From: Deltaproteobacteria bacterium
Lineage (GTDB): Bacteria; Desulfobacterota; Desulfobacteria; Desulfobacterales; B30-G6
DNA length: 9,526 bases
Direction: 5' to 3'
Assembly: GCA_003647375.1 (NCBI GenBank)
Contig: QMMS01000175.1
Span: 1 to 9,526, forward strand
Below the pieces are notes generated by a model. The model saw only the letters and a program-made list of their open reading frames with translations. It did not search any database and was not told the origin of the DNA. This document shows, piece by piece, positions 1 to 7,548 of the stretch; positions within the stretch are counted from its first letter, which is position 1, and each line of letters opens with the position of its first letter. The position numbers and the translations under genes were made by a program.

Positions 1-64
1 CCAGGCGCCTGGGCACCTAATTCTGTGAACTTATTTTTATGCGAACCCTAAGGAGTTTTGCAAT

Positions 65-334
65 ATGTCTCCGGAATTCATAACAGGTTATTTTCTCTTA
101 GCCATAAAAACGGCGATTCTGCTGGCGGCACCCATGCTGGTGGCAGGTCTGGTGATCGGTGTTCTCGTGAGTATGTTCCAGGCTGCAACTCAGATCAACG
201 AGATGACCCTTGTTTTTGTTCCCAAGATGCTGGGTGTGGCCATTGCGCTGCTGGTCTTTTTTCCCTGGATGCTGAAGCTGATTGTTACTTTTACACAGAA
301 TCTGCTTATAGATCTGCCCATGTATATAAGGTGA
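65..334 (+). CDS. fliQ: Flagellar export gate protein FliQ
   Basis: FliQ is a small inner-membrane subunit of the FliPQR export gate, through which the flagellar type III apparatus passes rod, hook and filament subunits. The 89-residue product has the usual family length and two hydrophobic hairpin segments (about residues 10-38 and 52-78), separated by a polar stretch containing QAATQINE followed by TLVFVPK, which is typical of FliQ. The ATG at 65 is preceded by AGGAG at 51-55, a good spacing of 9 nt. fliR follows after a 38-nt spacer. The TGA stop (332-334) is itself the first three bases of a 9-bp tandem repeat. A fliP gene probably lies just upstream, outside the window (inference from usual gene order). 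Confidence 0.96.
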   Translation: MSPEFITGYFLLAIKTAILLAAPMLVAGLVIGVLVSMFQAATQINEMTLVFVPKMLGVAIALLVFFPWMLKLIVTFTQNLLIDLPMYIR

Positions 335-366
335 ACCCAATGAACCCAATAAGCTCAATAAACTAA
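332..366 (+). repeat. 9-bp tandem repeat between fliQ and fliR
   Basis: Two exact copies of TGAACCCAA (332-340, 341-349) are followed by a diverged copy TAAGCTCAA (350-358) and a partial TAAACTAA (359-366). The first unit contains the fliQ stop codon. Because the unit is nine bases, each copy puts another stop (TGA or TAA) in the fliQ frame. The same unit, in register AACCCAATA, recurs at 9488-9526. The repeat fills nearly the whole fliQ-fliR spacer, leaving only AAGACG before the fliR start. Confidence 0.8.
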
Positions 367-372
367 AAGACG

Positions 373-1167
373 ATGCAGACACTGAACTTCGATATTCCCG
401 TGACACAACTGGAGCTTTTATTCCTCGTGTTTTTCAGGGTCAGTGCCATGCTGATGACCATCCCGTTCTTTAACAGTAGGAATATTCCGGTCCTTTTTAA
501 GGTTGGCCTGGCTGCTTCCATGAGCGTGCTCATGATGCCGTTGATTGAAGGCACTCACTTGACCATGGCGCAGGACGTTCTGGCTTTGTCGCTTCGTTTG
601 ATTGGAGAAATTGCCATTGGTGCCATCATCGGAATTGCCGTTCAGATGGTTTTCACTGCGGTGCAGATGGCAGGGCAGTTAGTGGGATTTCAGATGAGTT
701 TTGCGATTGCCAACGTTGTTGACCCGGCCGGCGGAAACCAGGTGCCGCTGCTCTCGCAATTCAGTCACGTACTGGCGATGCTGATTTTTCTGGCCACCAA
801 TGCTCACCATCTTCTCCTGCGCACTTTAACCGAAAGCTTTTACTTGATTCCACCCCTGAGCTTTCACTATCGGCAGGCCTTGGTGGAACAGGTCATGATG
901 TTGGCAGGCAATATGTTTGTTGTGGCCATAAAACTGGGTGCACCCATCATTATCGTGCTGTTGTTGACGAGTGTAGCCATGGGTCTCATGGCGCGAACGG
1001 TGCCTCAGATGCACGTTTTCATCGTTGCTATGCCGTTGAAAATAGCTGTGGGATTTATTTTCCTGGGGTTTGCACTGCCCTATATGTCAGCGTTTATAGG
1101 CCGGCTTTTTAATGCCAATGGCGCAGACATAATGACTCTCCTGAAGTTGTGTCGAGGGGGTGTGTGA
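373..1167 (+). CDS. fliR: Flagellar export gate protein FliR
   Basis: FliR is an integral inner-membrane component of the FliPQR gate and a contact point for FlhB. The 264-residue product matches normal FliR length and is mostly membrane helices (about residues 13-33, 38-57, 69-96, 130-148, 171-203, 213-240). The conserved GFQMSFAIANVVDP lies at 105-118, and the RTVPQMHVFIVAMPLKI block, characteristic of FliR/SctT, at 208-224. The start at 373 has only a weak purine-rich leader (AAAAGA) just after the 9-bp repeat, with no strong Shine-Dalgarno sequence. Translation may depend on re-initiation after fliQ (inference). The stop TGA (1165-1167) shares its last base with the flhB ATG. Confidence 0.96.
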   Translation: MQTLNFDIPVTQLELLFLVFFRVSAMLMTIPFFNSRNIPVLFKVGLAASMSVLMMPLIEGTHLTMAQDVLALSLRLIGEIAIGAIIGIAVQMVFTAVQMAGQLVGFQMSFAIANVVDPAGGNQVPLLSQFSHVLAMLIFLATNAHHLLLRTLTESFYLIPPLSFHYRQALVEQVMMLAGNMFVVAIKLGAPIIIVLLLTSVAMGLMARTVPQMHVFIVAMPLKIAVGFIFLGFALPYMSAFIGRLFNANGADIMTLLKLCRGGV

Positions 1168-2240
1168 TGTCGGGAAAAAAAAATCAGGATAAAACCGAGT
1201 CTGCAACACCCAAGAAGCGGGAAGACGCGCGAAAAAAAGGACAGGTAGCGGTCAGCCGCGAGATTCCGTCCGTGTTTATTCTCTTTATGACCATGGGCGT
1301 ATTCTTTTTTCTGGGTGGGCAAATGTTCAACAATCTTTCGAGTATGATGCGGGATGCATTGCAGAACAGCATCACCCTGGAGTTACAGGAACTGTCCGTC
1401 GTCCGAATTTTCTCGGCGATTCTGGGAAAACTCTTCTGGATTCTATTTCCTTTGATGACGGCGATCATGCTGGCGGGTATTGCCGCAAATCTTTCTCAAT
1501 TTGGGATCCTTTTCACGGGCAAGACGTTGATACCCAAGCTGTCTAAACTGAACCCCCTCAGTGGGATGAAAAGGCTTTTTTCCCTGCGTTCCCTGGTGGA
1601 GGTCGCAAAGGCACTGTTGAAAATCCTCATAATCGGCCTCGTCGCCTATGCAACACTTCGACGGCATTTTTCGTTCCTGCCGGAATTGATGCGCATGGAA
1701 GTCCTCGATATTCTCAGTTTTACAGGGCGGGTGTCTCTTGAAATCTGTTTATACACCTGTCTTTCGCTCATAATTCTGGCTGGTCTGGACTATGCCTTCC
1801 AGCGATGGCAATATGAGAATGACCTGAAAATGACCAAGCAGGAAGTCAAAGAGGAATGGAAACAACGGGAAGGCGACCCCATCGTAAAGGCGCGAATCAA
1901 AAGAGTTCAGCTGGAAATGGCACATAGACGCATGATGGCGGAAGTCCCGACTGCCGACGTGATTATTACGAACCCAACCCAGTTGGCTGTGGCGTTGAAG
2001 TTCGATACGGAAAAGATGGATGCACCACAGGTGGTGGCTAAGGGTGCCGGGTACGTTGCGGCGCGGATCCGGGAAATCGCTGAATCATCAGGGGTTCCAG
2101 TTCTTGAACAGAAACCCCTGGCACAGGCCCTTTTTAAATCGGTGGAACTTAGAGAAACAATTCCCCTGACGCTTTATAGAGCCGTGGCTGAAGTGTTGGC
2201 CTATGTGTATCGGATTAAGGGGCGCCAACAAGTGCAATAA
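1167..2240 (+). CDS. flhB: Flagellar export switch protein FlhB, NPTQ variant
   Basis: FlhB is the inner-membrane export protein that switches the apparatus from rod/hook to filament substrates through self-cleavage of its cytoplasmic domain. I start it at ATG 1167, which gives 357 residues beginning MSGKKNQDKTESATPKKRE, the standard FlhB N-terminus. GAGGGGG at 1154-1160 is a Shine-Dalgarno sequence 6 nt upstream. A GTG at 1149 in the same frame would add six unusual residues and is less likely. Four membrane helices lie roughly at 37-55, 84-108, 140-165 and 188-212, followed by the cytoplasmic domain. The cleavage motif is N269-P270-T271-Q272, so the His of the usual NPTH is replaced by Gln (CAG at 1980-1982). 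Asn and Pro, the core cleavage residues, are kept. The start overlaps the fliR stop by one base. Confidence 0.96.
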   Translation: MSGKKNQDKTESATPKKREDARKKGQVAVSREIPSVFILFMTMGVFFFLGGQMFNNLSSMMRDALQNSITLELQELSVVRIFSAILGKLFWILFPLMTAIMLAGIAANLSQFGILFTGKTLIPKLSKLNPLSGMKRLFSLRSLVEVAKALLKILIIGLVAYATLRRHFSFLPELMRMEVLDILSFTGRVSLEICLYTCLSLIILAGLDYAFQRWQYENDLKMTKQEVKEEWKQREGDPIVKARIKRVQLEMAHRRMMAEVPTADVIITNPTQLAVALKFDTEKMDAPQVVAKGAGYVAARIREIAESSGVPVLEQKPLAQALFKSVELRETIPLTLYRAVAEVLAYVYRIKGRQQVQ

Positions 2241-2269
2241 GCAGGTATTATTTGTATAAAATTATGATG

Positions 2270-2294
2270 AATCAAATTGTGTAACAATTTGATT
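2270..2294 (+). promoter_or_regulatory. Perfect palindrome abutting the flhA ribosome binding site
   Basis: The arms AATCAAATTG (2270-2279) and CAATTTGATT (2285-2294) are perfect reverse complements around the 5-nt centre TGTAA. The right arm ends one base before the GGAG (2295-2298) that serves the flhA ATG at 2309. It lies in the 68-nt flhB-flhA spacer. It could be an operator for a dimeric regulator of an internal promoter, or an RNA hairpin that modulates flhA initiation. It lacks a GC-rich stem and a following T tract, so it is not a typical intrinsic terminator. The function is inferred; the symmetry is directly visible. Confidence 0.55.
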
Positions 2295-2308
2295 GGAGTG
2301 AGATATTC

Positions 2309-4405
2309 ATGGAAACCACAACGCTGAATCAGATACCCGGACTCTCTTCGCTATTTAAAAATGCGGACGTTTTTATGGGTTTTGCCGTTATGTGTATCCT
2401 GGTGGTGATGATCATACCGGTCCCGCCGATGCTCCTCGATTTTTTGCTGTCTTTCAACATTACCTTCTCGGTGATCATTCTTCTCGTGGGGATGTATGTG
2501 GTCAAGCCCCTTGATTTTTCAGCTTTCCCGTCGATCCTCCTTCTGGCTACGCTACTCCGCCTGGCTCTGAATGTGGCTTCAACGCGAATCATTCTTTTGA
2601 ATGGTAACGAGGGCACCATGGCCGCGGGAAAAGTGATCCATGCATTCGGCAACGTAGTTGTGGGTGGGAATTACGCTGTGGGCGTAATTATATTTCTGAT
2701 TTTGGTGATCATTAACTTTATTGTTATAACCAAGGGCGCCGGCCGGATTGCAGAGGTGGCCGCGAGATTTATGCTCGATGCCATGCCCGGCAAACAGATG
2801 AGTATCGATGCGGATTTAAATGCGGGTTTGATATCGGAGCAGGATGCACGTGAAAGACGGCGCCTGATTGCACAGGAATCAGAGTATTACGGCGCTATGG
2901 ATGGTGCCAACAAGTTTGTCAGAGGTGATGCTATCGCCGGGATTATTATCACGCTCATTAATATCGTGGCCGGACTGGGTATTGGCGTGTTCCAGAATAA
3001 CATGTCTTTTGCCGAAGCTTCACAGACCTACACGCTTCTGACTGTCGGTGATGGCTTGGTGACGCAAATTCCAGCCCTGGTAGTATCAACAACCGCAGGT
3101 ATCGTGGTCAGCAGGGCAGGAACCGATGCAAGTCTCGGATTTTCCATTGTATCCCAGATTCTCCATCAGCCCCGTGCAATTGCAATTGCATCTATTATCC
3201 TATTGTGTATCGGTCTGTTTCCAGGGTTCCCCACGAGTCCGTTTGTTTTTCTGGCATTGCTGACGGGCATAATCGCCTATTTGGCATATCAGCTAAAGGA
3301 AACGCAACCGGAAGAGACGAGCAAAGAGACTGCCACGTCAATAGAAGAAGTGCCGGAAAAAACGTATCTGCTGCAACCACTGGATTCTCTGGCACTGGAT
3401 GTTGGATACGGGCTTATTCCCCTGGTTGACCCGGACCAGGAGGGTGAACTGCTGGATCGTATTAAATCTATCCGTCAACATATTGCCCGAGAGATCGGCA
3501 TCATTATTCCATCCGTGCATATCCAGGATAACATGCATCTAAAAGCAGGGGAATATACCATAAGCCTCAAGGGTAACGAAGTGGCCAGGGGCGAAGTGAT
3601 GATGAACCATTACCTGGCAATGCAACCGGAGGGTGTTCAGGCGCAGATTGAGGGGATCGACACTCAGGAACCAACCTATGGACTTCCGGCCAAGTGGATC
3701 CGGGAAGATCAGAAAGAGGCCGTTCTTGCCAATGGTTTCACGGTGGTCAATGCACCGACGGTTCTTGTAACCCACTTGTCGGAGATCATTCGTCAGCACG
3801 CTCCGGAATTGATCGGAAGGCAGGAAACTCAGGAGATCCTCGAAAATATCAAAGAAACGTTTCCTAAAGTAGTCGAGGAACTTGTGCCCAATCTGCTACC
3901 CCTGGGAGCCGTGGTGAAGGTTCTGCAAAATCTTCTGCGTGAAAAAGTGCCGATTCGCGATATGCTGACCATATTGGAAACGTTAGCCGACTGGGCTCCG
4001 GCACAGAAGAATATTGACCAGTTGACCGAACATGTCCGGCAGGCGCTGTCACGAAGCATTACAAAAATGCATCAGACGCCCGAGGGAAAACTCGTGGCTA
4101 TCACGCTGGAACGATCGGTTGAAACGCTTGTTTCAGAATCGGTTCAACACACGGATCAGGGAGATTTTTTGGCTTTGCCGCCGGATATGGCGCATCGATT
4201 AATCAACGCTCTTGCCAAGGATCTGGAAAAATTTTCAAAGATTCAGACACAGCCGACCATCCTCTGCTCTTCGGAAATTCGGATGCATCTCAAGAAGTTT
4301 ATTGACCGGTTTTTACCAAGCATCTCTGTTTTGTCGTTCAACGAGATTTTGAATAACGTACAGGTTCAGTCTTTAAGTACCGTGGAGATTTCAAGTGCAG
4401 ATTAA
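2309..4405 (+). CDS. flhA: Flagellar export gate protein FlhA
   Basis: FlhA is the largest export-gate protein. Its membrane part uses the proton motive force and its cytoplasmic ring receives substrate-chaperone complexes. The 698 residues match the usual length. The N-terminal half (about 20-330) holds around eight hydrophobic helices, including a stretch with LLRLALNVASTRIIL near 82-96. The FHIPEP-family cytoplasmic loop follows, with GAGRIAEVAARF (143-154), PGKQMSIDADLNAG (160-173) and VRGDAIAG (204-211). D207 aligns with the essential loop aspartate (D208) of Salmonella FlhA. A charged linker at about 329-352 leads into the FlhA C-terminal domain, including YGLIPLVD (367-374). GGAG at 2295-2298 lies 10 nt before the ATG. 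The end overlaps the flhF start by 11 bp. Confidence 0.97.
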   Translation: METTTLNQIPGLSSLFKNADVFMGFAVMCILVVMIIPVPPMLLDFLLSFNITFSVIILLVGMYVVKPLDFSAFPSILLLATLLRLALNVASTRIILLNGNEGTMAAGKVIHAFGNVVVGGNYAVGVIIFLILVIINFIVITKGAGRIAEVAARFMLDAMPGKQMSIDADLNAGLISEQDARERRRLIAQESEYYGAMDGANKFVRGDAIAGIIITLINIVAGLGIGVFQNNMSFAEASQTYTLLTVGDGLVTQIPALVVSTTAGIVVSRAGTDASLGFSIVSQILHQPRAIAIASIILLCIGLFPGFPTSPFVFLALLTGIIAYLAYQLKETQPEETSKETATSIEEVPEKTYLLQPLDSLALDVGYGLIPLVDPDQEGELLDRIKSIRQHIAREIGIIIPSVHIQDNMHLKAGEYTISLKGNEVARGEVMMNHYLAMQPEGVQAQIEGIDTQEPTYGLPAKWIREDQKEAVLANGFTVVNAPTVLVTHLSEIIRQHAPELIGRQETQEILENIKETFPKVVEELVPNLLPLGAVVKVLQNLLREKVPIRDMLTILETLADWAPAQKNIDQLTEHVRQALSRSITKMHQTPEGKLVAITLERSVETLVSESVQHTDQGDFLALPPDMAHRLINALAKDLEKFSKIQTQPTILCSSEIRMHLKKFIDRFLPSISVLSFNEILNNVQVQSLSTVEISSAD

Positions 4406-5732
4406 GACATTCGAAGCAGACAATATGACAGAGGCCTTGAAAGCGGCCAAAGAAGCATTCGGGCCGGAAGCTGTAATACTCGGAGTCAAGACGAACAAAC
4501 CAGCCGGGCGGTTTCTGGGAAAATGGAAAAAGCAGAAGGTGACCCTGACAGCGGCAACGGATACGTCTTATGCAGTCTATGACGAGGTATCCATTTCAAA
4601 AAAAAAGCCCGCCTCGTTCACCACATCGCCTCCGATTTTTCGTTCCCCGGAGAGGAAGCCATCCCGGTCTATATCGAATGATCGCGGGACTTCTATTCGT
4701 TCTTTTTCCCGACCGACGAACAGGCCTTCAGTCAAAGACATGCTGCCGGCAAGTTATGTGAAAAAATTGTTCTGGTTGCATCAGCAGATGTTGATGGCAG
4801 GTGTCGCTGAAGATAGCGTTCAGGAACTGATGGTGCTTGTTCATACGGTTGCGGTCGGAAGAGCCCGAATTTCGGAAGAAATTTTGATGGATATTCTGGA
4901 AAAGGCGATCCAGGACCGGATACGCATGAGGCCGGATCCCAATACCGATAAAGGTCTTCCAAAGCGCATGGTGTTCGTCGGTCCCACGGGTGTTGGTAAA
5001 ACCACCACCATTGCCAAGATAGCGACAATATACAGCCACCAACGAAAATCGTCCATCGGACTGATAACGCTGGACGATCAGCGGATTGGCGGTATTTCAC
5101 AGCTTGCCATATATGCGCGCATCCTCGGCATTCCCATGAAGGCTGCCTCATCGCCCCTGACCTTACGCAAGGCACTCAGAAATCTATCGGACAAACAGCT
5201 TATTCTGGTCGATACAGCCGGTGTAAACCCGAATGATCTTGAGCAGCTTAACAAAATCGAGCTGTTGATTGCGGAAATTGAAACACCCCATGTTCACCTG
5301 GTGTTAAGCACAACCACCAAAGCAAGAGACTTGAATGTCATTTTGGATGCTTTTCAACCGTTCCCTGTTCGGAACTTAATATTCACCAAGCTGGACGAGA
5401 GCACCACTCAGGGAAACATTCTAAGCCGGGCCATACAAACAGGCATACCCCTCTCATATTATGCGGATGGCCGAAATATTCCTGACGATATCCATGTCAT
5501 GACGGCCAAGCGATTGATGCGGATGATTTTTAACGAAACCAGCCTACGGCGAGCCAAGTCCGCCTCTCCTGAAATTCTGGCGGAACGACTGCATGTCTTT
5601 GAAAGTGAGCTGGAAAAACATCCATTGAAATTCAGGCCCTACCGAACCGTCAGCACCGAATGGGGAGAAGAAAACGGGAAAACTCCCTACGTCGAATATG
5701 CTCATACAGTGGAATCGAATGGGGGTCGGTAA
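4395..5732 (+). CDS. flhF: Flagellar biosynthesis GTPase FlhF
   Basis: FlhF is an SRP-family GTPase at the membrane that specifies where flagella form. The 445-residue product starts at GTG 4395, inside the end of flhA. GGAG at 4384-4387 gives a 7-nt spacing, and the resulting MQIKTFEADNMTEALKAAK is the standard FlhF N-terminus. A basic, Ser/Pro-rich linker occupies about 55-112, a helical N-domain about 115-185, and the G domain 190-380. Visible motifs are P-loop GPTGVGKT (196-203), DDQRIGG (227-233) where many relatives have DTYRIG, DTAGVNP (273-279) and TKLDE (331-335). The TKLDE box and the GRNIPDDI segment (359-366) are typical of FlhF. DTAGV lacks the Arg seen in Bacillus FlhF (DTAGR); other FlhFs also vary there. 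The TAA stop shares its last base with the flhG ATG. Confidence 0.95.
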   Translation: MQIKTFEADNMTEALKAAKEAFGPEAVILGVKTNKPAGRFLGKWKKQKVTLTAATDTSYAVYDEVSISKKKPASFTTSPPIFRSPERKPSRSISNDRGTSIRSFSRPTNRPSVKDMLPASYVKKLFWLHQQMLMAGVAEDSVQELMVLVHTVAVGRARISEEILMDILEKAIQDRIRMRPDPNTDKGLPKRMVFVGPTGVGKTTTIAKIATIYSHQRKSSIGLITLDDQRIGGISQLAIYARILGIPMKAASSPLTLRKALRNLSDKQLILVDTAGVNPNDLEQLNKIELLIAEIETPHVHLVLSTTTKARDLNVILDAFQPFPVRNLIFTKLDESTTQGNILSRAIQTGIPLSYYADGRNIPDDIHVMTAKRLMRMIFNETSLRRAKSASPEILAERLHVFESELEKHPLKFRPYRTVSTEWGEENGKTPYVEYAHTVESNGGR

Positions 5733-6610
5733 TGCCGCAATCAACAGGGAAGACAGATATAAGTATGAAAAAGGATCCATCCACAAATATTATCAGCTTT
5801 CAGGAACGGTTGTTGAAAAAAACATCTGTTCGCATGATGCCCACGAATGATCCGAAGACGGCACTGCCCAAAATAATTGCTGTTAGCAGCGGAAAAGGGG
5901 GAGTGGGTAAGACGAACATTGTTGCCAATCTTGGCTATGTCCTCAGCGGTTTTGGAAAAAAAATTCTCATTATGGACACGGACCTGGGTCTTGGTAACCT
6001 TGATGTCTTGCTGGGTATTACGCCTAAATACAATATCTCCCATGTCATATCGGGTGAAAAAGCTATTGTCGACATCATGGTGGACGGCCCGGGAAAGATG
6101 AAGATATTGCCGGCATCCTCCGGGATACAGGCTTTGACCCATCTGACACGTTCGCAAATGGATCTCATCAGTGATCAGATGCTCCGTATTGTCGCTTCAT
6201 TTGATGCTGTATTGATCGATACGGCCGCCGGCATTTCCTCGAATGTTCTCTATTTTAATGCCAGTGCCCAGGATGTGTGCGTTGTTGTTACGCCTGATCT
6301 GACAGCCATAACGGATGCATATGCCCTGATGAAGGTCTTATCGATCCAGTATGGTATTTCCGGTTTCAGACTTCTTGTGAACCAAGTGGAAAACGCCGGA
6401 GAGGCGCGGGAAATATTTAATCACCTTGAACTGATCACCCGTCAGTTTTTGGACATATCGATTCATTTCATGGGCCATATTTTAAAAGATGACAATATAC
6501 CAAAAGGTGTGCGCTGCCAGAAAATGGTCAGTGATATGTATCCGAAGTCACCGGCGTCGGTATGTTTCAAGGTTGTTGCACAACAGATATATGACATGAT
6601 GCAGAATTAA
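5732..6610 (+). CDS. flhG: Flagellar number regulator FlhG (FleN/YlxH), MinD-like ATPase
   Basis: FlhG is a MinD/ParA-type ATPase that partners FlhF and limits flagellar number. I choose ATG 5732 (292 residues): it overlaps the flhF stop by one base (TAATG) and follows GGGGGT at 5721-5726. An ATG at 5660 would overlap flhF by 73 bp and add a non-family N-terminus. An ATG at 5765 has no well-spaced Shine-Dalgarno sequence. Motifs are deviant Walker A GKGGVGKT (54-61), DTDLGLGNLD (82-91) and DTAAGIS (163-169). A C-terminal YPKSPAS is typical of the FlhG subgroup rather than generic ParA. The N-terminal helix FQERLLK (23-29) sits where relatives carry the FlhF-activating DQAxxLR motif; Gln24 and a Leu are kept, but the Asp and Ala are not. 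Confidence 0.94.
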   Translation: MPQSTGKTDISMKKDPSTNIISFQERLLKKTSVRMMPTNDPKTALPKIIAVSSGKGGVGKTNIVANLGYVLSGFGKKILIMDTDLGLGNLDVLLGITPKYNISHVISGEKAIVDIMVDGPGKMKILPASSGIQALTHLTRSQMDLISDQMLRIVASFDAVLIDTAAGISSNVLYFNASAQDVCVVVTPDLTAITDAYALMKVLSIQYGISGFRLLVNQVENAGEAREIFNHLELITRQFLDISIHFMGHILKDDNIPKGVRCQKMVSDMYPKSPASVCFKVVAQQIYDMMQN

Positions 6611-6620
6611 ACCCACTATC

Positions 6621-6644
6621 CTGGAAATGTCATCCCATTTCCGG
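6621..6644 (+). other. Short inverted repeat between flhG and fliA
   Basis: CTGGAAATG (6621-6629) can pair with CATTTCCGG (6636-6644) across the 6-nt loop TCATCC, with one G-U pair. It lies 10 nt after the flhG stop in the 62-nt gap before fliA. No run of T follows, so it is not a convincing intrinsic terminator. An RNA-processing or mild attenuation role is possible but unproven. Confidence 0.35.
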
Positions 6645-6672
6645 AGCATGTGTTTCAGGAGTTTCTTGGTAT

Positions 6673-7437
6673 ATGGTAGGATTTGCGAAAACCCGTACAG
6701 ATTACAATCCCGGGGATAATCACCAGGAGAGAGATGCGTTGATCCTGGAACATCTACCTCAGGTGAAACGGACTGTCCAGCGGATTGCCGCCCATTTGCC
6801 GGCGAGTGTCGATAGAGATGATTTGATCAATGCCGGCATTATCGGGCTCATCCAATCTGCGGAGCGATTTGACCCCACCCGGGAGAACGCCTTCATGACG
6901 TATGCACAGATCCGAATTCGTGGAGCGGTTCTCAGTGAATTGCGTTCAAGAGATTATCTAAGCCGGCCGGCCAGAAAACGTTTCCGAGAACTCGAGGAGA
7001 CCTATTGCCGGTTGGAGCAGGATAACAACGGTGATGTGAGTGAGGAGTTGCTGGCTGAAGCAATGGGTCTGACCCTCGAAGAGGTTTATGACATTCGATC
7101 CAGGGCATGCCTCAGCTTTATACGGATGGAAGATCTGGGTATGCTCAGTAAGAAGGAACAGGCATCCGCTTTCAGAGAAATTGCCGATATCCGTGCTGTA
7201 GACGCTCTTGAAAATGCTCAGTTCAAGGATATTTTCAATTCTCTCAGCCAGGAAATCGAAAAGCTGCCTGAAAAGGAGAGGATGGTCATTTCGCTTTATT
7301 ACGCAGATGAACTCACCATGAAGGAAATTGGCAAGGTCTTGGATATAACGGAATCGCGGGTGTCTCAGATTCACGCGGCTGTGATTATTCGGCTTAGAAG
7401 ACAACTGAGACTGAAGGGACATATTGGTGATACCTGA
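6673..7437 (+). CDS. fliA: Flagellar sigma factor FliA (sigma-28)
   Basis: FliA is the alternative sigma factor that directs RNA polymerase to late flagellar and chemotaxis promoters and is normally held by FlgM until the hook is complete. The 254-residue product has normal FliA size. Sigma region 2 spans about 28-97, with DDLINAGIIGLIQSAERFDP (49-68) and MTYAQIRIRGAVLSELR (75-91). Region 3 follows at about 98-150. Region 4 is at about 195-245, with helix-turn-helix TMKEIGKVLDITESRVSQIH (215-234), the classic FliA signature. The start at 6673 has AGGAG at 6657-6661, an 11-nt spacing that is slightly long. The region 2/3 junction reads RDYLSRPARKRF, whereas many FliA proteins have a Trp-containing DWVPRSVR-like sequence there. 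No clear sigma-28 promoter was found in the window. Confidence 0.95.
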   Translation: MVGFAKTRTDYNPGDNHQERDALILEHLPQVKRTVQRIAAHLPASVDRDDLINAGIIGLIQSAERFDPTRENAFMTYAQIRIRGAVLSELRSRDYLSRPARKRFRELEETYCRLEQDNNGDVSEELLAEAMGLTLEEVYDIRSRACLSFIRMEDLGMLSKKEQASAFREIADIRAVDALENAQFKDIFNSLSQEIEKLPEKERMVISLYYADELTMKEIGKVLDITESRVSQIHAAVIIRLRRQLRLKGHIGDT

Positions 7438-7439
7438 AC

Positions 7440-7504
7440 TGAGCGATTTTTTGCGAACCCTCAATCCGCAAGAGGTCGGTGCAGATTAAGATAAAAATCG
7501 CTCA
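7440..7504 (+). repeat. 12-bp perfect inverted repeat downstream of fliA
   Basis: TGAGCGATTTTT (7440-7451) and AAAAATCGCTCA (7493-7504) are exact reverse complements separated by 41 nt. The element starts 3 nt after the fliA stop codon. Inside it, TTGCG (7451-7455) can pair with CGCAA (7467-7471), giving a possible smaller hairpin. The loop is too long for a standard intrinsic terminator, and no T tract follows the right arm. It could be an RNA stem that protects or separates the fliA message, a paired protein-binding site, or a very small mobile-element remnant. The role is unknown; the pairing is directly visible. Confidence 0.6.
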
Positions 7505-7548
7505 ATACAGGTGATAGCTAAACCGAAATTCTAAGCGGGGGCAACAGC

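Noticed and set aside
1..12. Perfect 12-bp palindrome CCAGGCGCCTGG at the window edge, and possible 3' end of an upstream gene (fliP).
   Set aside because: Only 20-50 bases are visible and all three frames reach a stop (18-20, 26-28, 49-51) without a recognisable FliP C-terminus. Too little sequence to call a gene or a site.
58..366. 102-residue open frame overlapping fliQ in another frame.
   Set aside because: It starts at TTG, overlaps fliQ completely, and has a composition unlike a real protein; its tail is just translation of the 9-bp repeat.
1968..1977. ACGAACCCAA inside flhB, identical to ten bases of the 9-bp repeat region at 9485-9494.
   Set aside because: It encodes the conserved Thr-Asn-Pro of the cleavage site, so coding constraint explains it; a 10-nt match in 9.5 kb is not strong evidence of repeat insertion.
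2241..2269. TATAAAAT-like -10 element in the flhB-flhA spacer.
   Set aside because: No convincing -35 element at the right distance; AT-rich spacers give such matches often.
4732..5175. 147-residue open frame on the minus strand inside flhF.
   Set aside because: Lies fully opposite conserved flhF motifs, including the P-loop; no recognisable protein features. Treated as a shadow frame.
6958..7464. 168-residue minus-strand open frame opposite fliA.
   Set aside because: Opposite the conserved sigma regions 3 and 4, with no start signal and no domain; explained by fliA codon usage.
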